A stretch of DNA of 18,089 nucleotides, taken from DATBFX01 sp036558305. GTDB taxonomy: Bacteria > Chloroflexota > Chloroflexia > Thermomicrobiales > UBA6265. Shown here piece after piece: positions 13,944-18,089 of the stretch; positions within the stretch are counted from its first letter, which is position 1, and every line of letters begins with the position of its first letter. Made by a program: the position numbers and the translations under genes. The notes under the pieces are model-generated. The model did no database searches, had not been told where the DNA came from, and saw only the letters and a list, made by a program, of their open reading frames with translations. Location of the stretch: NCBI GenBank assembly GCA_036558305.1, contig DATBFX010000348.1:1-18089 (forward strand), in the 5' to 3' direction.

Positions 13944-15530
13944 TCACCGGGTCAGCGGGAGAGTTGGTGCCGTGGCGAGTCGTCTCGCAAAAGCCGTTGC
14001 GCCGATGCGCTCGAGCCAGTCCCGGAGCTGGGAGGCGTCGGCCGCCCCGCAGCGGAAGCCGACGTAGCCGTCGGGGCGGACCGCGACGAGGCCGGTGCCG
14101 GGCGCGCTCGTCAGGCGATGGATGACGACGTGCGGGCCAAAATCGCGGAACTCCAGTTGGGACGCGTCCCGGTCCAGCAGCACGTGGACGGCGGGGGTGG
14201 CGAGCAGGGCGTGCAGCCGGACGCGCTGTCCGCCGACGGTGACGGTCGCGTCCGGGAGCCGCTGGCCGGGGCGAGGACCGGCGGTCAGCCGAGGGCGCCC
14301 CTCCGTCGACAGCTCGCTGTCGCCGTAGGCCGCCCGTAATTGGGACACGACGCGGAGTACCACGCCGAGCAGCCGGCGACGGCCGGCGAGAGCCGGGATC
14401 ACCGGCGCGACGAGCGGTCCCACCACGCCGCGGAGCAGCGCCGGTAGCGGGCCAGGAGACGCCTCCGCCCAGAAGGCCAGGTGGGTCACGGCGAGCGCCC
14501 GGCGGACCACCGGCCGGCGCTCGCGCTCGTAGGAATCAAGAAGGGCTGCCGGATCGGTGGCCGATTGGGAGAAGGCGAGTTTCCACCCCAAGTTGAGGGC
14601 ATCCTGGATACCCGTGTTCATCCCTTGGCCGGTGGCCGGGGAGTAGGCGTGGGCGGCGTCTCCCACCAGGAAGAGTCGGCCCTGCCTGAACCGCGTGGCC
14701 AACCGATGCTGCAGCCGGTACCGCGCCGACCACGCAAGATCGGTGATCCGCGCATCGAGGCCCGCGTCTTCCAGGAGTACCTGCAGTTCGCCTGCGGGAA
14801 CGGGGGGACCGGGCTGCCCAAAGGGCAGGGAATCGCAACCGGCCGGTCGGGTCGCGAGCAACCGCCAGGTCGCACGCTCACCCAGCGCGAAGACCAGCAA
14901 CAGACCCCGTCGCCCGGCAGCAGCGTGGGTGACACCGTCGGCGAGTTTGGCGTCGAGCTCGAGGTCGGCGAGCACGACCTCTTCGCCGTAGGGGCCGCCG
15001 GGCCACGCGACCCCGGCACAGCGCCGCACCGTGCTGCCAGGTCCGTCGCAACCGACGACGTACGCCGCTTCGGCCGTTTCCGTCCCCGTCGGCGACCGGA
15101 GCGTCGCCCGCGCTCCCGTCGTATCGGTCTCGACGGCGATCAGTTCGGTGTTCCATTCCACCGCGACGCCTCGATCCGCCAGCGCCCGCGCGAGCACGGA
15201 TTCGACGTCCGTCTGCCGCACGAGGGTGAGGTGCGGGAAGGCGGTATCCGGCAGGGCAAACCCGTCCAGGCGGACGCGGACCACGCGGCGGCCGAGTCGC
15301 AGCGCGACCGCCGGCGCGGTATCTGCCCGCGCCAGGATCGCGTCCGTGACGCCGAGGGGCCGGAGCACCTCCAGCGTCCGGGGATGCACGATGAGGGCGC
15401 GGGAGGGTCGGAACGCCTCGGCTCGCCGCTCGACGATGCGGACACGGGCGCCGTGGTCGTGGGCCTGCAAGGCGAGGGCGAGACCGCTCGGGCCAGCACC
15501 CACGACGAGAAGGTCCGCCACGACGCTCAC
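13944..15530 (-). CDS. FAD-dependent monooxygenase (aromatic hydroxylase type, TfdB/PheA-like)
   Basis: A 528-residue group A flavin monooxygenase. It has the Rossmann GAGPSG (11-16) with the acidic end IVERR (32-36), and the mid-protein DG motif CDGPGSTVRR (161-170). The FAD ribityl-binding motif is FLVGDAAHAYSPATGQG (287-303), followed by MNTGIQDALNLGWKLA. A C-terminal segment from about 420 resembles the thioredoxin-like domain of phenol-hydroxylase relatives (PGQRLPDATV, then LLDRDASQLEFRDFG). GTG at 15530 is chosen as start: it overlaps the upstream stop as GTGA, and the FAD motif begins ten residues later. Expected chemistry is NAD(P)H-dependent hydroxylation of an aromatic or polyketide-like substrate, which cannot be named from sequence. 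It is co-translated with the small protein upstream. Confidence 0.92.
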   Translation of the reverse strand: MSVVADLLVVGAGPSGLALALQAHDHGARVRIVERRAEAFRPSRALIVHPRTLEVLRPLGVTDAILARADTAPAVALRLGRRVVRVRLDGFALPDTAFPHLTLVRQTDVESVLARALADRGVAVEWNTELIAVETDTTGARATLRSPTGTETAEAAYVVGCDGPGSTVRRCAGVAWPGGPYGEEVVLADLELDAKLADGVTHAAAGRRGLLLVFALGERATWRLLATRPAGCDSLPFGQPGPPVPAGELQVLLEDAGLDARITDLAWSARYRLQHRLATRFRQGRLFLVGDAAHAYSPATGQGMNTGIQDALNLGWKLAFSQSATDPAALLDSYERERRPVVRRALAVTHLAFWAEASPGPLPALLRGVVGPLVAPVIPALAGRRRLLGVVLRVVSQLRAAYGDSELSTEGRPRLTAGPRPGQRLPDATVTVGGQRVRLHALLATPAVHVLLDRDASQLEFRDFGPHVVIHRLTSAPGTGLVAVRPDGYVGFRCGAADASQLRDWLERIGATAFARRLATAPTLPLTR

Positions 15531-16093
15531 GCGACCGCCGCCAGTCGCCACCACGTCTCTTCGTCCTCCGGCGCCGCCTCGGCGAGCAGCTCCGGTGCCG
15601 CGAGCACCTCGTCGCGCCGAAGCCCCGGCACTACTCGATAGTGGATCGAGCTCGGAACACAGCTCAGCGCGAGCACCCGCCACAGGCAGCGGGCGTAGGA
15701 CTCGGCCCGCTCCGCCCCGTCCCACTCGTAGAGCCCGCGGTAGACGCCGCGCTGGTCGTGGGCCAGCCAGAGCTTGGAGGCGAAGCCGGGATAGCCCACG
15801 AACAGCGGGGTGTTGAGCTCGCTCTCCCAGCGGAAGAGGGTGTGCCCCCGGCCGCGCACGAGGCGCAACCGGAATGCGACCAGCAGGAGGCAGGGGTCCT
15901 GCGCCACGCCGGCGTCGACGACGGTCTCCCGGTAGACCCGGGCCGCGGTGCCGTCGGCGAAGCGCAGGCACAGCCCGACGTGCTGCGACGGCTGGTGGAT
16001 CCGGCGTTGGGCCAGCAGCGCGACCGTGCGCAGGACGCAGCGGGCCTCCGCGCGCGCCGCCACGCCGTAGGGCAGCGGGGCTTGTTCGTTCAT
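15527..16093 (-). CDS. Protein of unknown function coupled to FAD monooxygenase
   Basis: A 188-residue protein without a named family that I can assign. The start MNEQAPLPYG at 16093 has GGAGGAT five bases upstream; the open frame to 16177 lacks such a site. The first half contains a strand-rich stretch (HVGLCLRFADGTAARVYRETVV). The second half has SELNTPLFVGYPGFASKLWLAHD followed by GVYRGLYEWDGAERAESYARCLWRVLAL. The last pattern, Trp-x-x-Ala-Glu-x-Tyr-Ala after a beta strand, resembles small antibiotic-biosynthesis-monooxygenase (ABM/YdhR-like) folds, so a ferredoxin-like fold is possible but unproven. No signal peptide is seen. Its stop overlaps the monooxygenase start by 4 bp, so the two proteins are probably made together and act in one pathway. 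Confidence 0.8.
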   Translation of the reverse strand: MNEQAPLPYGVAARAEARCVLRTVALLAQRRIHQPSQHVGLCLRFADGTAARVYRETVVDAGVAQDPCLLLVAFRLRLVRGRGHTLFRWESELNTPLFVGYPGFASKLWLAHDQRGVYRGLYEWDGAERAESYARCLWRVLALSCVPSSIHYRVVPGLRRDEVLAAPELLAEAAPEDEETWWRLAAVA

Positions 16094-16455
16094 GGCATCC
16101 TCCGCGATCTTCCGGGCGCTGCCTTCGTCGGCAGCGCCGAGACGCGGCGCTCCTCCGCCGGTTGGCATCGGCTCCAACAGCGTAGGGGCACCGGCCTCTC
16201 ACCGGGCACGAAATCGCGTGCGGTAGCGTGACAAACGCGTAACAACTGTGGAAGAGGCTTTGCAGCCGCGGGCCGTCGCCGATGGTATCGTCCGCTTCCC
16301 CGCCTGACGACCCTCGCCTCCGGCCATACCTTCCCCTGAACCTTACGCTCTTGACACGTCAGGGTCGCCTGGACATGCTTCGGGTCGGGTGGCCGGGTCG
16401 CGATTGCGAGAGCGTCCAGTGAAGTCGCCGCAAGGAGACGTCGGCGGGGGTTGCG
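16094..16455. promoter_or_regulatory. Divergent intergenic region upstream of SulP permease and monooxygenase pair
   Basis: These 362 bases lie between two divergent units. They contain the SulP promoter candidate (16351-16379) and an imperfect GTGAC-N6-GTAAC inverted repeat at 16228-16243, whose size would suit a small dimeric repressor. I see no credible gene inside; minus-strand extensions of the small gene into it are Arg/Pro-rich and unlike protein. Confidence 0.45.
16351..16379 (+). promoter_or_regulatory. Candidate sigma-70-type promoter for SulP permease
   Basis: A perfect -35 TTGACA (16351-16356) is followed after exactly 17 bp by CATGCT (16374-16379), a weak -10 matching three of six consensus bases. 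It is 77 bp before the permease start, on the same strand. Confidence 0.4.
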
Positions 16456-18089
16456 ATGCGGCACGCGCGGCCGAAAGCGCCGGGGCGCGCAATCGTGCGT
16501 TGGGTGCCCGGGGTCGCGGTCGGCCGGCGCTACCGGAGATCGTGGCTGCGCGGCGATCTCGTCGCCGGGCTCGTGCTGGCGGCGCTGCTGGTACCCCAGG
16601 GCGTGGCCTACGCGGAACTCGCGGGCCTCCCCGCCGTTCACGGTCTCTACGCGACCCTGGTGCCCCTGCTCGTCTACGCGGTCTTTGGCCCGTCGCGCAT
16701 CCTGGTGCTCGGGCCGGACTCCGCCGTCGCGCCGGTCGTCGCCGCCGCGATCGTCCCGCTCGCCGGCAACGACACCGGCGAGCGGGTTGCCCTGGCCGGT
16801 CTCCTCGCGATCCTCGTCGGCCTGGCGTGCATCGCGGGCGGCATCGCCGGCCTCGGCTTCCTCACCGACCTCATCTCCAAACCGGTGCGGATCGGCTACC
16901 TCGCGGGCATCGCCGTCAGCGTCGTCGTCAGCCAGCTTCCCCGCCTCCTCGGCTTCGCCGTCGCGGGGAGCGGGCTCGCCAGCGATCTGGCCGGACTGGC
17001 GCGCAACCTGGATTTGACCGATCTCGCATCTCTCGTCCTGGGAGGAAGCTCGCTCGCATTCCTGTTGGCGGTTCGACGGATCGAACCGCGGATTCCTGCG
17101 GCACTGATCGTCGTGGTAGCCTCCAGCCTCGCGGTTCGGTGGCTCGATCTCTCGGTCGAGACGATCGGTCCCATCCCCGGCGGCTTGCCGGATTTCACCC
17201 TCCCTCACCCGGCTTCGGGCGACCTCGGCAGGTTGACGCTCACCGCCCTCGCGCTGGCCCTGCTCTCGTTCGCCGATACCAGCGTGCTGTCCCGCAGTTA
17301 CGCCACCCGGTTTGGCGACCACGTCGACCAGGACCAGGAACTCCGGGCGCTCGGCGCCGCCAACCTGGCCACGGGGTTCTTCCAGGGTTTCCCGATCTCC
17401 AGCAGTTCGTCGCGCACGCCCGTCGCCGAGTCGGCCGGGGCGAAAACCCAGCTCACCGGCCTCGTCGGCGCCGTCAGCCTCGGGGCGGTTCTCATCTTCG
17501 CCAACGATCTCTTTCGCGACCTGCCCACCGCCGTACTGGCGGCCATCGTGATCGCGGCGATGGTCGGCCTGATCGATCTGGCGGGTTTCCGCCGGCTCTC
17601 GCGCGTCCACCGTGCCGACTTCTTCCTCGCGCTGACGTGCTTCGGCAGCGTCGCCGCCTTCGGCGTTCTGTGGGGGATCGGGATCGCGATTGGGCTCTCG
17701 GTTTTGGCCTTCCTGTGGCGCGCGTGGCATCCCTACGACGCGGTGCTCGGCCGCGCGACCGGCGTCAAGGGCTACCACGACCTCACCCGCTATCCGGAGG
17801 CGAGGCAGGTTCCCGGCCTGATGCTCTATCGGTTCGACGCCCCGCTCTTCTTCGCGAACGCGAATATCTTCCGGGAACGACTCCTCGCCGCCGTGCGGAG
17901 CAGCCCGGTTTCCCTCAAGATGGTCGTGGTCGCGGCCGAACCGATCACCGACCTCGACTCGACCGCCGCCGACATGCTCGCCGGCCTCGACCACGACCTC
18001 GAGACCCGCGGCATCGAACTCGCCTTCGCCGAGATGAAGGATCCCGTCAAGGACCGCCTGCGCCGCTTCGGCCTGGTCGAGACCATCGG
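16456..18089 (+). CDS. SulP-family anion permease with STAS domain, partial 3' end
   Basis: An inner-membrane SulP/SLC26-type transporter for sulfate, bicarbonate or a related anion. At least 544 codons are present and the window ends before the stop. The N-terminal transport domain opens with the family signature (LRGDLVAGLVLAALLVPQG, then VAYAELAGLPAVHGLYATL) and continues with about 12-14 helices. The conserved late region FFQGFPISSSSSRTPVAESAGAKTQLTG is intact. A cytosolic STAS domain starts near residue 450 (VPGLMLYRFDAPLFFANANIFRERL). It includes ITDLDSTAADML, the segment equivalent to the anti-sigma-antagonist phosphosite. Usual length is about 550-590 residues, so little is missing. 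The start ATG 16456 has only a weak GGGGG ribosome-binding site. No carbonic anhydrase is adjacent, so the substrate remains open. Confidence 0.93.
   Translation, partial: MRHARPKAPGRAIVRWVPGVAVGRRYRRSWLRGDLVAGLVLAALLVPQGVAYAELAGLPAVHGLYATLVPLLVYAVFGPSRILVLGPDSAVAPVVAAAIVPLAGNDTGERVALAGLLAILVGLACIAGGIAGLGFLTDLISKPVRIGYLAGIAVSVVVSQLPRLLGFAVAGSGLASDLAGLARNLDLTDLASLVLGGSSLAFLLAVRRIEPRIPAALIVVVASSLAVRWLDLSVETIGPIPGGLPDFTLPHPASGDLGRLTLTALALALLSFADTSVLSRSYATRFGDHVDQDQELRALGAANLATGFFQGFPISSSSSRTPVAESAGAKTQLTGLVGAVSLGAVLIFANDLFRDLPTAVLAAIVIAAMVGLIDLAGFRRLSRVHRADFFLALTCFGSVAAFGVLWGIGIAIGLSVLAFLWRAWHPYDAVLGRATGVKGYHDLTRYPEARQVPGLMLYRFDAPLFFANANIFRERLLAAVRSSPVSLKMVVVAAEPITDLDSTAADMLAGLDHDLETRGIELAFAEMKDPVKDRLRRFGLVETI

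Noticed and set aside
15531..16202. N-terminal extension of the monooxygenase to 752 residues
   Set aside because: The extra 224 residues are Arg/Ala/Pro-rich and are the out-of-frame shadow of the 188-residue gene.
16228..16243. GTGAC-N6-GTAAC inverted repeat as a TetR-type operator
   Set aside because: Only five-base arms with one mismatch, and no regulator gene nearby; too weak to call alone.
16090..17994. 634-codon minus-strand open frame
   Set aside because: Antisense to the clear SulP permease, with low-complexity Arg/Glu/Asp composition and no domain.

Overview
The window is about 18 kb of uniformly GC-rich bacterial DNA with dense, tightly spaced and often overlapping genes. Gene content (a group 3b-type NAD(P)-linked [NiFe] hydrogenase, tandem universal stress protein, OmpR-type two-component pair, ferric-reductase-like membrane protein with an ApbE flavin transferase, CCC1/VIT transporter, SulP permease) suggests a Chloroflexota (Thermomicrobia-like) or actinobacterial genome. 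This placement is inferred from gene content and composition, not from a marker gene. There are no rRNA or tRNA genes, IS elements or CRISPR arrays, and no sign of recent transfer.

Layout. (1) 1-3525, minus strand: a five-gene hydrogenase operon in the order hydB, cNMP-binding-like protein, hydG, hydD, hydA. It matches the archaeal sulfhydrogenase order hydBGDA with one small gene inserted, and hydA runs off the window edge. Electrons would pass between the [NiFe] site (HydA), the FeS clusters of HydD and HydB, and the FAD/[2Fe-2S] subunit HydG that handles NAD(P)H. (2) 3782-4780, plus strand: a tandem universal stress protein, divergent from the hydrogenase. (3) 6026-4936, minus: a small helical protein and a membrane-anchored DUF2807 (GIN-domain) protein. 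(4) 10647-6177, minus: an apparent redox-membrane locus. It holds two small single-TM proteins, ApbE, a six-helix ferric-reductase-like haem protein, then an OmpR-type response regulator and histidine kinase. A four-helix membrane protein (11134-10724) lies just upstream, separated by a strong hairpin. (5) 11435-13789, plus: a membrane-anchored alpha/beta hydrolase followed by a CCC1/VIT-type iron/manganese transporter. (6) 16093-13944, minus: a small protein of unknown function translationally coupled to a FAD-dependent aromatic-hydroxylase-type monooxygenase. (7) 16456 to the window end, plus: a SulP-family anion permease with a C-terminal STAS domain, cut by the window edge.

The most interesting parts are the cNMP-like protein with a non-canonical ligand pocket inside the hydrogenase operon, and the ApbE/ferric-reductase/two-component locus. 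In the latter, two small membrane genes overlap by 53 bp, one with a His/Asp-rich tail and the other with a possible degenerate flavinylation motif. An 11-bp direct repeat of PhoB-box geometry lies upstream of the neighbouring four-helix protein.
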